Notes: a model not told the origin generated them from the letters alone. Positions 24,704-33,691 are shown, counted from the first letter of the stretch. The stretch is 64,000 nt of DNA from JAJZGK01 sp035538795 (GCA_035538795.1 DATLJS010000069.1:1-64000); one strand, 5' to 3'. Numbers and translations are program-made.

Positions 24704-25612
24704 TCAGGCGCCGGTTGGGTCGAGTTGGGCGAGGTCGCGGACGGTCCGTTCGACCACCTGTCGATAATCCGCCGTCGGGCGGCCGATCAGTGCGCTGAGT
24801 TGGCGGCGATTGTCTTCCAATGCCCCCTTGGAAGCCGCGACATCGGAGTCCGCGATAAGTTCGGCCAGGCTTTCGGGGAGACCCATGCCGATCAGGGTCT
24901 TCTTGAAGACGGCGCCGGGCATATCCTTATAGACGATGGGCTTGCCGGCGGACGCGGCGATCGCGTCGGCAAGATCGGTGAGGCTGTAGCTCTGGTCGCC
25001 CGCCAATTCATAGATGCGCCCCGCGTGTCCTTCGGTCAAGAGCACGACGGCGGCCGCCTCGGCGAAGTCGACGCGGGTGGCGGTCGAGAATCGACCTTCG
25101 CCCGCACTGCCGATCACTGCCCCGTACTGGAGCGCCGGGGGCACCGATGCCATGTGGTTCTCCATATACCACCCATGCCGCAGCAGCACGACCGGAAGGC
25201 CGGAGGCTTTCAGGAGCGCTTCGGTCTGCCGGTGATCCTCACCAAGCCCGAGAGCCGACGTGTCGGCGTGAAGCAGGCTCGTATAGGCGAACAAGCGGAT
25301 GCCCGAAGCCTTCGCAGCCTCGATGACGTTGCGGTGCTGGCCGACACGGCCGTGATGCGCGCTGGACGAGATCAGCAGCAGCCTGTCGATGCCGGTGAAA
25401 GCCGTCAGGAGGGTGTCGGGTCGGGAATAATCAGCGATGCGCAGTTCGACTCCCTGTGCGGCGATCTGCCTGGCAACGCCGTGGTCAAGCGAACGGACGC
25501 CTGCAACGATCCTGCTCGCCGGAACTCTCTTGAGCAGTTCCATGATCACGAGGCGACCGAGTGCGCCGGTCGAGCCGGTGACAAAGAGCCGGGGCTGGTT
25601 GGAATGTGTCAT
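24704..25612 (-). CDS. NmrA-like NAD(P)-binding oxidoreductase
   Basis: The 302-residue atypical SDR has a glycine-rich start, LFVTGSTGALGRLVIMELLKR, then VELRIADYSRPDTLLTAFTGIDRLLLISS and LRHGWYMENH, matching the NmrA/QorB-like group (NADPH-dependent quinone reductases or redox sensors). It lacks the classical SDR Tyr-Lys pair. It is cotranscribed with a VOC protein 22 bases upstream. Substrate unknown. Confidence 0.85.
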   Translation of the reverse strand: MTHSNQPRLFVTGSTGALGRLVIMELLKRVPASRIVAGVRSLDHGVARQIAAQGVELRIADYSRPDTLLTAFTGIDRLLLISSSAHHGRVGQHRNVIEAAKASGIRLFAYTSLLHADTSALGLGEDHRQTEALLKASGLPVVLLRHGWYMENHMASVPPALQYGAVIGSAGEGRFSTATRVDFAEAAAVVLLTEGHAGRIYELAGDQSYSLTDLADAIAASAGKPIVYKDMPGAVFKKTLIGMGLPESLAELIADSDVAASKGALEDNRRQLSALIGRPTADYRQVVERTVRDLAQLDPTGA

Positions 25613-25634
25613 GTCGTTTTCCTTGGGCGCGCAA

Positions 25635-26006
25635 TCAGGACTTCACGACCGTATGGGCCGTGATGGAGTAGCCAAACGGATCGCGGAACGCGAAGTAGCG
25701 GCCGAACGGCCCGTCCTTCGGAGCGAACTCGATTTCGACGCCTTGATCAACGAGATGGTCGTGGAGCGCATCAGCGTCGTCACAGCCGAACCAGATGGCA
25801 ATGCCCCAGCCCAGCTTGTCGGTTGCAGCCAGGTCGATAACAGGCGTGCGGACGGCAAAAGGAACCGGCTTAGTATCGAACACGACCGCTCCCGGCGGGC
25901 TCATCGGCGCGGGGTGGAGCCCGACGACGCCGGTGTAGAAGGTGCGCGCGGCTTCAATGTCTTCGACTTGAATGCCAATGAAATCAGGTCCGATCAGATG
26001 CGGCAT
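25635..26006 (-). CDS. VOC (glyoxalase/dioxygenase-like) protein
   Basis: The 123-residue protein has two betaalphabetabetabeta modules: GPDFIGIQVEDIEAARTFYTGVVGL near the start, and AIWFGCDDADALHDHLVDQGVEIEFAPKDGPFGRYFAFRDPFGYSI near the end. A single VOC protein of this size usually dimerises. It may be glyoxalase-like, an antibiotic-binding protein or an extradiol-type enzyme; metal ligands are not clear enough to decide. First gene of the operon divergent from MarR. Confidence 0.85.
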   Translation of the reverse strand: MPHLIGPDFIGIQVEDIEAARTFYTGVVGLHPAPMSPPGAVVFDTKPVPFAVRTPVIDLAATDKLGWGIAIWFGCDDADALHDHLVDQGVEIEFAPKDGPFGRYFAFRDPFGYSITAHTVVKS

Positions 26007-26039
26007 GATGGGGTTTCCTTATGTTGTCGGATTTGATAG

Positions 26040-26074
26040 TATCAGGGCACTTATATAATGTAAGGCCCCTGATA
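26040..26074. promoter_or_regulatory. Dyad between VOC operon and marR-like gene
   Basis: TATCAGGG (26040-26047) and CCCTGATA (26067-26074) flank an AT-rich core with TTATATAA. This is a typical MarR operator overlapping divergent promoters. Confidence 0.65.
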
Positions 26075-26093
26075 TGTCAACGCGAGTTTGCTG

Positions 26094-26516
26094 ATGGACG
26101 ACCCCTATGCGACGATCGGCTTCGCGCTGAAGCAGGCCCAACAGGCGCTCCGGACGCGCATGGATTCGGAGTTGCGCCAGATCGGCCTGACCACGCCGCA
26201 ATATGCGGTCCTCGCCTACCTGAAGGTCGAACCGGGGGCGTCAAACGCCGCGCTGGCGCGCCAGGCCTTCATCACGCCGCAGACGATGCAGGCGATTCTC
26301 GTCACGCTCGAGAAGTCGGGCTTCATCAAGCGCACCCCTCATCCGGAGCACGGACGGGTTCAGAAGACCGAGTTGACGCCTACGGGGGATCAGGCTCTGG
26401 AGGCAGCATCTGCAATCGTCGCCGATGCCGAAAAGCGCCTTGTCGATGCCGCCGCGCCGCTCGACCCTGAGCTTGTCGCAACCATGCTAATGAGGCTGGC
26501 AAATGCCCTCCGATAG
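26094..26516 (+). CDS. MarR-family regulator
   Basis: The 140-residue winged-helix protein has PQYAVLAYLKVEPGASNAALARQAFITPQTMQAILVTLEKSGFIKR as HTH and wing, and the wing residues HPEHGRVQKTELT. I place the start at ATG 26094; a TTG 6 bases earlier is also in frame. It is divergent from the VOC-NmrA-EVE operon with a palindrome between and probably represses both directions until bound by a small ligand. Confidence 0.87.
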   Translation: MDDPYATIGFALKQAQQALRTRMDSELRQIGLTTPQYAVLAYLKVEPGASNAALARQAFITPQTMQAILVTLEKSGFIKRTPHPEHGRVQKTELTPTGDQALEAASAIVADAEKRLVDAAAPLDPELVATMLMRLANALR

Positions 26517-26633
26517 CGGCGGCTTGCACGATTGGTGAGCAAGAGCAACTAGGCGCAAACTCCCAGTTGCCGAGGTTTGGTCGAGCAGTCACTCAGGGTG
26601 AACAAACGGGCGAATCCAGGGAACAACTGCATG

Positions 26634-26659
26634 ATGGCAATTGGCAGGCGAAGTGGAAA
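26634..26659. repeat. 26-base repeat, copy 1 (second at 29533)
   Basis: The stretch matches 29533-29558 at 25 of 26 positions. Here it also lies inside a dyad TGGCAATT / AATTGCCA (26635-26642 and 26658-26665). It looks like the end of a lost mobile element; I cannot name it. Confidence 0.5.
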
Positions 26660-26666
26660 TTGCCAT

Positions 26667-26885
26667 GTGCGCGTCCGCGTCGCTGCCGAAGGCGAGACCG
26701 TCACCTTCACCGGAACCGTGCAACTTTCCGGCGGCAAGTTCGCCATCGTCGAGAAATCCCACGAGTTCACCCTTGTCCCGTGGCGGCCGGTCATCGACCG
26801 CCAGCTCGGCAAGGAGGTGTCCGGTATCATCCAGGGCGGATCGGTGTCGTGGCAGTTGGGGCGGCAGCGAGGGCTGGGATTGTAA
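26667..26885 (+). pseudogene. Relaxase (DUF3363, VirD2-like) C-terminal remnant
   Basis: The frame reads VTFTGTVQLSGGKFAIV..., then FTLVPWRPVIDRQLGKEVSGIIQGG and ends GRQRGLGL at a TAA. The VPWRP...G..+G....W..GR+RGLG pattern is the C-terminal end of DUF3363 relaxases, which are normally 550-700 residues. Only about 70 residues remain and there is no start signal, so it is a broken gene and evidence of a former mobilisation module. Confidence 0.7.
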
Positions 26886-27215
26886 GTTGCCATGCGCGGC
26901 GAATAGCCGTGGCCTGTGCGCCATCATGGTCGATGTCTTGCGGAAGGGGCAGGCGCGCGACGAAAATCGTCTCGATCTCAATGCGGATCGGCATGAAGGT
27001 CCAATCTACATGTTCGAAGCACTCAATTCGAGGAGTGGAACAAACATGCTCCTCCGTGCGAAAAACCTCACAGAACGCCGTTGTGTGATCGGGCGCAGTG
27101 ACCCTAAAGACGGCAGACTCGTCAAATGACGGCAGCAGTGGAGAAACCAAGGCCAGCACATAGTATAGTATACACTCGCACGACATCTAGCCTCACCAGT
27201 CGCTAATGAAGCATC
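26886..27215. other. No recognisable gene
   Basis: The 330 bases following the relaxase remnant show only short chance frames. A small AT-rich dyad (GTATAGTATAC) near 27162-27174 precedes the araC-like 3' end. Probably decayed transfer-module DNA. Confidence 0.4.
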
Positions 27216-28130
27216 TCAGAACGTGTATCCGAAAATATTGCTTGATGAAGTTCGCATGCGCACCGCGTCCTTGAAAGGGGAAATTCCAAATAGTCGGGAA
27301 TATTCTCGACTGAATTGCGATGAACTTTCGTATCCCACCGCAAAGGCTGCCTGCGTGGTGTCGGAACTCGTCACGAGCAGTCTTCGGGCAGCCTGCAGGC
27401 GCAAAGTTTTTTGGTATTGCAGAGGGCTCAAAGATGTCACTGCTTTAAAATGGCGATGGAAGGATGGAACGCTCATCCCTGCAACCGCTGCCAGCTCCTC
27501 CGTGCGCAGTGCTCGACTGAGGTTCTGCCTGATCCACTCGACGGAGCGTCGAATATTTCCAATTCCGTTTCCCTGGCGGATTGCCTGCCGCAGCATGTTG
27601 CCGTGCCCACTTTGCAACAAGCGGTATAGAACCTCGCGTTCACGCCCCGGACCAAGCGCCCTTATGTCTTCGGGTCTGTCCAGCAGCGCTAGAAGCGCAT
27701 CCAGCGCCTCCAACACATCGGTGGTTGCCTCCTCGACGCCGAATCCTGTGGGGTTGCCTTTCTCCGCTGGTTCCGGTGCAACCTCGCTGGCAAGAGAAGC
27801 CAGCAGACTGCGGTCAAGTGTCAGCGCCACCGCGATGTAGGGCCTTTCCGCATCCGCATCGAGTATGCAGCCCATCGCCGGCAACTCGATCGTCGAAGCA
27901 AAGCAACTCGCGGCTTCGAAGCGCAGGACACTTCCACCGATCAATACCTCCTTCATGCCCTGCACGACCACGCAGATCATCGGATCGCAAAGAGTCATTG
28001 TCGGAATTGTCCTGTGCGCCAAGACCGCCAGGAAAAGGTTGGGGATCGCGGTAACACCGTCCGGACCGGGCGAGTGGCTAAGAACGCGCCCGCGCATACG
28101 TTTGAGAAGCTCTTTCATCCTCACGACCAT
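27216..28130 (-). CDS. AraC-family regulator (AraC_N type)
   Basis: The 304-residue protein has an N-terminal AraC_N sensor region (IPNLFLAVLAHRTIPTMTLCDPMICVVVQG...) and a C-terminal double HTH, RTEELAAVAGMSVPSFHRHFKAVTSLSPLQYQKTLRLQAARRLL, then AAFAVGYESSSQFSREYSRLFG. Starts at 28130 or 28118 (MKELLKR) are both possible. It is divergent from an aldo-keto reductase 140 bases away; AraC_N regulators commonly activate such an adjacent oxidoreductase. Confidence 0.88.
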   Translation of the reverse strand: MVVRMKELLKRMRGRVLSHSPGPDGVTAIPNLFLAVLAHRTIPTMTLCDPMICVVVQGMKEVLIGGSVLRFEAASCFASTIELPAMGCILDADAERPYIAVALTLDRSLLASLASEVAPEPAEKGNPTGFGVEEATTDVLEALDALLALLDRPEDIRALGPGREREVLYRLLQSGHGNMLRQAIRQGNGIGNIRRSVEWIRQNLSRALRTEELAAVAGMSVPSFHRHFKAVTSLSPLQYQKTLRLQAARRLLVTSSDTTQAAFAVGYESSSQFSREYSRLFGISPFKDAVRMRTSSSNIFGYTF

Positions 28131-28270
28131 ACATCACGCATCGGTCTGCGGGAAGATGGCTGAGAGGATTAGGCAAAAATTTGAGAACTTCTGGAAGGCA
28201 AATTTTGCCTGCGGCCCTTATTACCTTGAGGTGGAAATTAGGGTCATCAAACTACAGGGAAATATCGGCG

Positions 28271-29230
28271 ATGACGTTCGCGAAGCGCACATTGGGCAAA
28301 GAAGGCCCCGAAGTCTCGGCTCTCGGCTTGGGCTGCATGGGTATGTCGGAATTCTATGGTCACAGCGACCGCGAGGCAGCGCTTGCCACGATCGCTACTG
28401 CATTGGAGGCCGGCATCACGCTTCTCGACACGGGCGACTTCTATGGCATGGGGCACAATGAAATGTTGCTGGCCGAAGCGTTGCGCGGCAAGCGGGATAA
28501 AGCTTTCATTCAGGTCAAGTTCGGTGCGCAACGCGGCCCGGATGGTGCCTTCCTGGGGATCGACGCGCGCCCTTCTTCGGTCAAGACTGCGCTGGCCTAC
28601 AGCCTACGGCGTCTGGGGACCGACTATGTCGATCTCTATCAGACCGGACTGGATCCCGCAGTGCCAGTCGAAGAAACGATTGGCGCTATTGGAGACCTCG
28701 TTGCACAGGGCTATGTGCGCCACGTCGGCATCACCAACGTTGACGCCGATACGATCCGACGGGCACATAAGACGTATAAGATCACTGCATTGCAGTCCGA
28801 GTACGGCCTGATGTCACGAGACATCGAGCATGAAATACTGCCGCTTTGCCGTGAATTGGGAATTGCGACCACGGCCTATGGAGTCTTGGGCAGAGGCTTG
28901 CTTACCGGCAGCAAGGGCAGCGGCGAAGGCGACTTCCGCAACATCTTGTATCCGCGCTTTCAAGGCGAGAATCTCACTCGAAACGAACGCTTGGCGGCCG
29001 CTTTGGCGATGGTTGCCCAAAGCGAAGGTATTACGGCGGCTCAAGCTGCGATCGCATGGGTTGCCAGCCGAGGAGCAGACATCATTCCTCTCGTCGGTGC
29101 ACGCACCGTCGAGCGGCTGACCGAAGCACTGTCGTCGCCCTTGCAACTCTCACAGGAAGCCCTTTCCGCAATCGAGAAGGCCGTCCCAGAGGACGCTGTT
29201 GGCGGTGAGCGCTTTATGGTTGCACATTAA
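28271..29230 (+). CDS. Aldo-keto reductase
   Basis: The 319-residue TIM-barrel reductase has VSALGLGCMGMSEFYG, ITLLDTGDFYGMGHNE (catalytic Asp and Tyr), KRDKAFIQVKFG (Lys), TDYVDLYQ and VRHVGITNVDADTI, then IAWVASRGADIIPLVGARTVERL for NADPH binding. In the expected H-x-P/YxxxR position it reads YQTGLDP, where most relatives have HRxD/HRVD; the catalytic His is not obvious. ATG 28271 is chosen, since upstream residues in the longer frame are unlike the family. Divergent from the AraC regulator. Substrate unknown; aldehydes or ketones likely. Confidence 0.87.
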   Translation: MTFAKRTLGKEGPEVSALGLGCMGMSEFYGHSDREAALATIATALEAGITLLDTGDFYGMGHNEMLLAEALRGKRDKAFIQVKFGAQRGPDGAFLGIDARPSSVKTALAYSLRRLGTDYVDLYQTGLDPAVPVEETIGAIGDLVAQGYVRHVGITNVDADTIRRAHKTYKITALQSEYGLMSRDIEHEILPLCRELGIATTAYGVLGRGLLTGSKGSGEGDFRNILYPRFQGENLTRNERLAAALAMVAQSEGITAAQAAIAWVASRGADIIPLVGARTVERLTEALSSPLQLSQEALSAIEKAVPEDAVGGERFMVAH

Positions 29231-29662
29231 ACAGCCTCCTTCGGCGACGCCTGGGACGAGCTGACCGTCTGCGTGGATCGTGCGTGGACCGGGACAATAT
29301 AGACCTTGCCAAAGGCGACCGCACGACCATGCACATCCTCATGACTTTCACTCAAGCGCTCGGCGGCAGGGTAAAGAAAGAATTGTCATGCCGGCGCTTT
29401 GCTGCGCTATCCCAATCAGGTTGTGTAATGCCGCTGAACTTGAAGATGTCGTCGAGCGCGCGGCCAATACGTTGCGGAGGCCGGCACCTACGCCAGAATG
29501 CGACGATGACATGGCGCCGGAGTACTGCAACGATGACAATTGGCAGGCGAAGTGGAAACTCGCAAACACCTGCAGGCTTGCGACTGCCTTTTGAGGGGTC
29601 CCCGGCTATGCCTGCCAGGAGTTCAATCGCGGCTTCGCTGCCTGATCTTTTGCATAAGGCAA
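29231..29662. other. No recognisable gene
   Basis: About 430 bases between the reductase and the next araC-like gene contain only chance frames and the second copy of the 26-base repeat (29533-29558). Confidence 0.45.
29533..29558. repeat. 26-base repeat, copy 2
   Basis: Direct copy of 26634-26659 with one mismatch, same orientation, 2.9 kb apart; the araC/aldo-keto reductase pair lies between the two. Confidence 0.5.
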
Positions 29663-30583
29663 TCATGCCGCGATCTGTCGATGCTCGCCGTTGCGGAAAG
29701 CTTTTGGGGTGCAGCCAATCACGCGCTTGAATGCCTTGCCGAAGGCGCCTTCGGCCTCGTAGCCGACGGCACGGGCGATCACTCCGACAGGTTCTGCCGA
29801 AGACCGGAGCCGGTCGCAGGCCAGCATCATTCGCCAGCGCGTCAGATATTCCATCGAGGTGACGCCGACTTTGGCCTTGAAATGTTGGGCGAAGACCGTG
29901 CGCGACATGCCGGCGCATGACGCAAGATCCTGGATCGTCCAGGCGCGTGCCGGAAATCCGTGCATAGCGGCGATCGCGGCTTTCATCTGTGGATGCACCA
30001 GGGCGAACAGCCAGCCAGTGCCATTCACTGTTTCGGAGAGATGATGTCTGAGCGCATGAAGCAACAGGACGTAGGAAAGCTGTTGCGCGACAAGCATTCC
30101 ACCTGGCTGCGGGTCACGCAACTCCTCGCGCAGATATTCAAGCGACCACCGCATCACCCCCTTGGTTGCCGCACTTCGGATGTGCACGATCGGTGGGAGC
30201 GTATGCAACAAGGAGTCTGAGAAATCGCTGCGGAGAAGAAACTGCCCACCCACCAGCGAACATCCTGTCTCATCGTCAGAGAGCGTCGTGCCTTCGCGAC
30301 CCTGCGCGGCCACGACCGACTGGAAATCCGCACGCGGCGATGACAGATCCGTCGCCAGACAGATTGGCCAGCCCCGGGGAAGCACGATGCAGTCCCCCGC
30401 CATGAGCTGGATCGGCGCTTCGATACCCTCGACCTCCAGCCAGCAGGAGCCCGCGATCGCCGCATAGCACTTCAGGCCTTTATAGCGCTGACTTTGCAGG
30501 CCGATGCCGCCCTTGACGACGAAACCACCGGTTACGAACGTTTCGAGCTTCACCAGGGAAAGCACTTCGGACAAAGGATCCAT
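29663..30583 (-). CDS. AraC-family regulator (Cupin_6 type)
   Basis: The 306-residue protein has an N-terminal cupin-like ligand region (GIGLQSQRYKGLKCYAAIAGSCWLEVEG...LMAGDCIVLPRGWP) and a C-terminal double HTH (WTIQDLASCAGMSRTVFAQHFKAKVGVTSMEYLTRWRMMLACDRL, VGVIARAVGYEAEGAFGKAFKR). Divergent from an epimerase-like reductase 123 bases away and the likely regulator of it. Confidence 0.88.
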   Translation of the reverse strand: MDPLSEVLSLVKLETFVTGGFVVKGGIGLQSQRYKGLKCYAAIAGSCWLEVEGIEAPIQLMAGDCIVLPRGWPICLATDLSSPRADFQSVVAAQGREGTTLSDDETGCSLVGGQFLLRSDFSDSLLHTLPPIVHIRSAATKGVMRWSLEYLREELRDPQPGGMLVAQQLSYVLLLHALRHHLSETVNGTGWLFALVHPQMKAAIAAMHGFPARAWTIQDLASCAGMSRTVFAQHFKAKVGVTSMEYLTRWRMMLACDRLRSSAEPVGVIARAVGYEAEGAFGKAFKRVIGCTPKAFRNGEHRQIAA

Positions 30584-30706
30584 GCAAGATTCGTACGATT
30601 AGACCAATAATGAGTACCAATAAGCTAGATCGTTCGGATTAATGTTGCAATCTCAGCGGACGTTGGTGCGTCCAAAATCGCAACGAGAAATCCAAGGACA
30701 GCGGAC

Positions 30707-31588
30707 ATGCGTATTTTTCTGACAGGGGCAACGGGCTTCATCGGTTCGCACCTCACCAGCGAACTGATCCGTAACGGTCATGACGTGCTCGGCTTGACGC
30801 GCAGCGAGGCTGGTGCGCAGGCGCTGCGTCGCCTGGGCGCGCAGACTCATCATGGCTCGCTTGAAGATTTGGACAGCCTCAAGCGAGGGGGGGCGGCCTC
30901 GGATGCCGTGGTCCATTGTGCCTACGATCATGATTTCTCCCGGTCCGAGGCGATCGCCAAACTGGAAACAGACGCGATCAGGACGCTGGGCGCGGCAGTG
31001 GCAGGCAGCCAGCGACCGCTCATCATTACATCGGTCTGCGCGATGGGTGCAGTGACCCCTGGCGAACCTGCCACAGAGGACGGATACAACGTCTACAATC
31101 CCCGCAAATCCACCGAGGATGCCGGCCGGGCAGCGGCGGAACAAGGAGCCAATGTCTCTGTCGTGCGCCTGGCGCAGGTACACAACACCATGCGACAAGG
31201 GTTTGTTTCGGGATTGGTCGCCATTGCACGCGAGAGAGGGCTGTCCGCCTATGTCGGAGCTAGCAGCAGCCGCTGGGCCGCCGTCAATGTTCTCGACGCC
31301 GCCAGGCTTTATCGCCTCGCCGTCGAAAAGGCGGCCCCAGGTGCGGTCTATCACGCCGTAGGCGACGAGGGTGTGCCTCTCAAGAACATCGCTGAGACGA
31401 TTGGCCAACGCTTCGGCATTCCCGTGCAAAGCATCACCGCCGAGGAAGCGAAAGAGCACTTTGGCTGGCTCGCGATGTTCGTGGCGATGGACATGGCTGC
31501 TTCATCCCAAAAGACTCAGGCCTTACTCGACTGGCATCCGCAAGGTGCCGGCTTGCTTGAGGACCTGCGCCATAGCGAGGTCAGCTGA
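30707..31588 (+). CDS. NAD-dependent epimerase/dehydratase-like (extended SDR) oxidoreductase
   Basis: The 293-residue protein begins MRIFLTGATGFIGSHLTSELI, the TGxxGxxG of extended SDRs. A conserved DAVVHCAYDHDFS, a Ser region (TSVCAMGAVTPG), the YNPRK catalytic Tyr-Lys, and RLAQVHN follow. Distances fit the atypical group of NAD(P)-dependent reductases rather than sugar epimerases. Substrate unknown. It follows a divergent AraC gene; downstream lies a repeat-rich non-coding stretch. Confidence 0.85.
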   Translation: MRIFLTGATGFIGSHLTSELIRNGHDVLGLTRSEAGAQALRRLGAQTHHGSLEDLDSLKRGGAASDAVVHCAYDHDFSRSEAIAKLETDAIRTLGAAVAGSQRPLIITSVCAMGAVTPGEPATEDGYNVYNPRKSTEDAGRAAAEQGANVSVVRLAQVHNTMRQGFVSGLVAIARERGLSAYVGASSSRWAAVNVLDAARLYRLAVEKAAPGAVYHAVGDEGVPLKNIAETIGQRFGIPVQSITAEEAKEHFGWLAMFVAMDMAASSQKTQALLDWHPQGAGLLEDLRHSEVS

Positions 31589-32027
31589 GGCTGAGCCGGG
31601 CAGCGGCACGCCGGTCGCAGATGGATCGTCTTTGTTTAAAGAAGAATCGGCTTCGGCATATTATGTTCGCTGTCCCTCCACTTACAGGACCTGCGGTATC
31701 AAACCTGCCGCCAGATGCACGCTAGTACCGCCGTTGGATAAGCAAACGCCGCCGAAAACCACCGATTCCCGCATCGCATTGAATATCTACGTAATTGTCA
31801 GAGGCTTATCACTATCTCATAGTGCTCTTCTTCGTCGGGTGCGGCCCGCTACGGAATTGGGTCGGTCATGGCGGGCAGCGCCCGATGAAGATGAGAACTA
31901 TGAAATCGGCATAACCATTTGATGTTTATGAAGATACTTGGTGTTGTGCGGTTATCGGCGGGTTTCGGCGGCATTTGGGTGGCTAACTGCCGGCTATATC
32001 GGACAAATGGTGGTGTTCCAGGCCGCT
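31589..32027. repeat. Non-coding mosaic of degenerate repeat-family pieces
   Basis: About 440 bases lack a gene but hold fragments of the repeat family found at 23404, 33745 and 37074. Bases 31748-31772 and, inverted, 31957-31981 share GCCGCCGAAA-N-CC-N-CCGAT. Bases 31868-31890 (GGCGGGCAGCG...CGATGA) match the outer part of copy B. They look like older, scrambled copies of the same site. Confidence 0.5.
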
Positions 32028-32930
32028 TCACCTCACCGGAAATGTTACTTCGGTGAGCTCTTCCGAGACAGCCCACAGCCGCCGTTGGACGGTGAGGTCA
32101 TAGGAATCGGCGCTTGAGGTCACCAGCTTTGGATACCCGCGCACTTCGCCCCACCCGCCGGGGCCGTAATATTGCCCGCCAAGGACGGCCGTATCGGTTG
32201 CCGCGCGTAGCGTCGGCAAGGCGCCCATTTCAGGCTTCTGGGTCAGCAACGGTGCGAGCCAGCTTATGGGTCCACGAAACGCGGCCGGTAGGTTTCGGAT
32301 CAGTTCAGTATTGGACACACCGGGATGGGCCGCCACGGCGGCCGTTGTACCATGCGCCGCAAGCCTGCGCTGGAGTTCATAGGTGAACATAAGGTTAGCC
32401 AGTTTGGACTGCCCGTAGGCCCCTGCGCGGCTATATGAGCGTTCCCATTGCAGGTCGTCGAAATGGATGGCAGCCTGAATGCGATGACCGGTACTGCTGA
32501 CAGTCACGACGCGGGAGCCGGCGACCGGCAGAAGGCAGTCAATCAAGAGGCCAGTCAGCGCGAAGTGGCCAAGGTGATTGGTACCGAACTGCAATTCGAA
32601 GCCATCCGACGTGGTAAGCCTTGGTGTGTACATCACGCCGGCATTGTTGATCAGAAGGTCGATGCGCGGATAAGCGGCCCGCAGGTCGGCTGCCGCCGCC
32701 CGAATCGAATCCAGCGAGGTCAGGTCGAGCGCCTGGACGGCAACGTCGCCCGCGATGCGTGCGGTCGCCTGATTACCCCTCTCAACATCGCGAACCGCAA
32801 GGACCACTTTCGCTCCATGCGCTGCAAGCATTCGCGCCGTTTCGAAGCCCAGCCCGGTGTTGCCGCCGGTGACGATCGCGACCCGACCGTGCTGGTCGGG
32901 AATGTTCTGCTCGGTCCAATTGCCACTCAC
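32028..32930 (-). CDS. Short-chain dehydrogenase/reductase
   Basis: The 300-residue classical SDR has AIVTGGNTGLGFETARML (NAD(P) binding), LLINNAGVMYTP, VVTVSSTGHRI (catalytic Ser) and YGQSKLANLMF (Tyr-x3-Lys). It resembles the retinol-dehydrogenase-like/WWOX-like group common in bacteria as a general oxidoreductase. Divergent from a TetR gene with a double operator between. Substrate unknown. Confidence 0.9.
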   Translation of the reverse strand: MSGNWTEQNIPDQHGRVAIVTGGNTGLGFETARMLAAHGAKVVLAVRDVERGNQATARIAGDVAVQALDLTSLDSIRAAAADLRAAYPRIDLLINNAGVMYTPRLTTSDGFELQFGTNHLGHFALTGLLIDCLLPVAGSRVVTVSSTGHRIQAAIHFDDLQWERSYSRAGAYGQSKLANLMFTYELQRRLAAHGTTAAVAAHPGVSNTELIRNLPAAFRGPISWLAPLLTQKPEMGALPTLRAATDTAVLGGQYYGPGGWGEVRGYPKLVTSSADSYDLTVQRRLWAVSEELTEVTFPVR

Positions 32931-32972
32931 GGCACACTCCTATAGAACCGTTGGTCTGTAATATCGCAAATT

Positions 32973-33011
32973 AAAGACCGACGGTCTTATGTCAAGAGAC
33001 CGTCGGTCTTT
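32973..33011. promoter_or_regulatory. Tandem palindromic TetR operator
   Basis: Two near-identical palindromes, AAAGACCGACGGTCTT (32973-32988) and GAGACCGTCGGTCTTT (32996-33011), lie side by side between divergent SDR and TetR genes. Each is a good TetR-dimer site and together they form a larger dyad. Confidence 0.85.
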
Positions 33012-33025
33012 AATGGAGTTAGGGT

Positions 33026-33691
33026 GTGACTTTTCAGCGGGCACGAAGTGAGGAGCAACGGGAAACCCGACGTAGGGTCATCCTCGACACGGCGGCGGCA
33101 ATGCTCGATGAGATGCCTTTGGCAGAGGTGAGTCTCAACGAACTCAGCCGCCGAGTGGGTTTGGCCAAGTCTAACGTCCTGCGCTATTTTGAATCGCGCG
33201 AGGCGGTGCTGCTCGAACTGCTCGATGACTTCCTGCGACGCTGGCTCGTCGATCTGGCAGACGAACTGGCCGGAGGCATCGACGCACGGGCGGCGCCGGA
33301 AGCACGGGCCGTTCGGCTGGCGGAAATTCTCAGCTCCTCGCTGGCGGACCGGCCGGTGCTGTGCGACCTCTTCGGCGCGCAGGGCGGCGTTCTAGAGCAA
33401 AATGTCTCGGTCGATACGATCAAAAAGCACAAGCGGTCCTCGCTCGGCAGACTGGCAACCATGACCGGACTCGTGCGGCGGTATGTGCCGGAGCTTGGCG
33501 ATAGTGCGCAAACATTCTGTCTGATGAGCCTCCTTTCGGCAGGTGCCCTATCGGCCTACGCCCCACCGCCACCCAGCCTGCTTGCCGCCTATGCCGACGA
33601 ACCCGCCCTTGGCGCACTTCACATGGAACTGAGTGAGGCGCTGCGGGCGTCCTTCACCTCGACGCTGCTGGGTGTGCTGCCGCGTGCCTGA
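33026..33691 (+). CDS. TetR-family regulator
   Basis: The 221-residue protein has a GTG start. The N-terminal HTH is RRVILDTAAAMLDEMPLAEVSLNELSRRVGLAKSNVLRYFESREAVLLELLDDFL; a variable helical ligand domain follows. It starts 15 bases past the tandem operator and should repress itself and the divergent SDR. Last gene before inverted repeat B. Confidence 0.9.
   Translation: MTFQRARSEEQRETRRRVILDTAAAMLDEMPLAEVSLNELSRRVGLAKSNVLRYFESREAVLLELLDDFLRRWLVDLADELAGGIDARAAPEARAVRLAEILSSSLADRPVLCDLFGAQGGVLEQNVSVDTIKKHKRSSLGRLATMTGLVRRYVPELGDSAQTFCLMSLLSAGALSAYAPPPPSLLAAYADEPALGALHMELSEALRASFTSTLLGVLPRA

Noticed and set aside
30707..31588. Assignment as a nucleotide-sugar epimerase
   Set aside because: Extended-SDR fold is clear, but neighbours and motif spacing suggest a stress-type reductase; no sugar genes are nearby.
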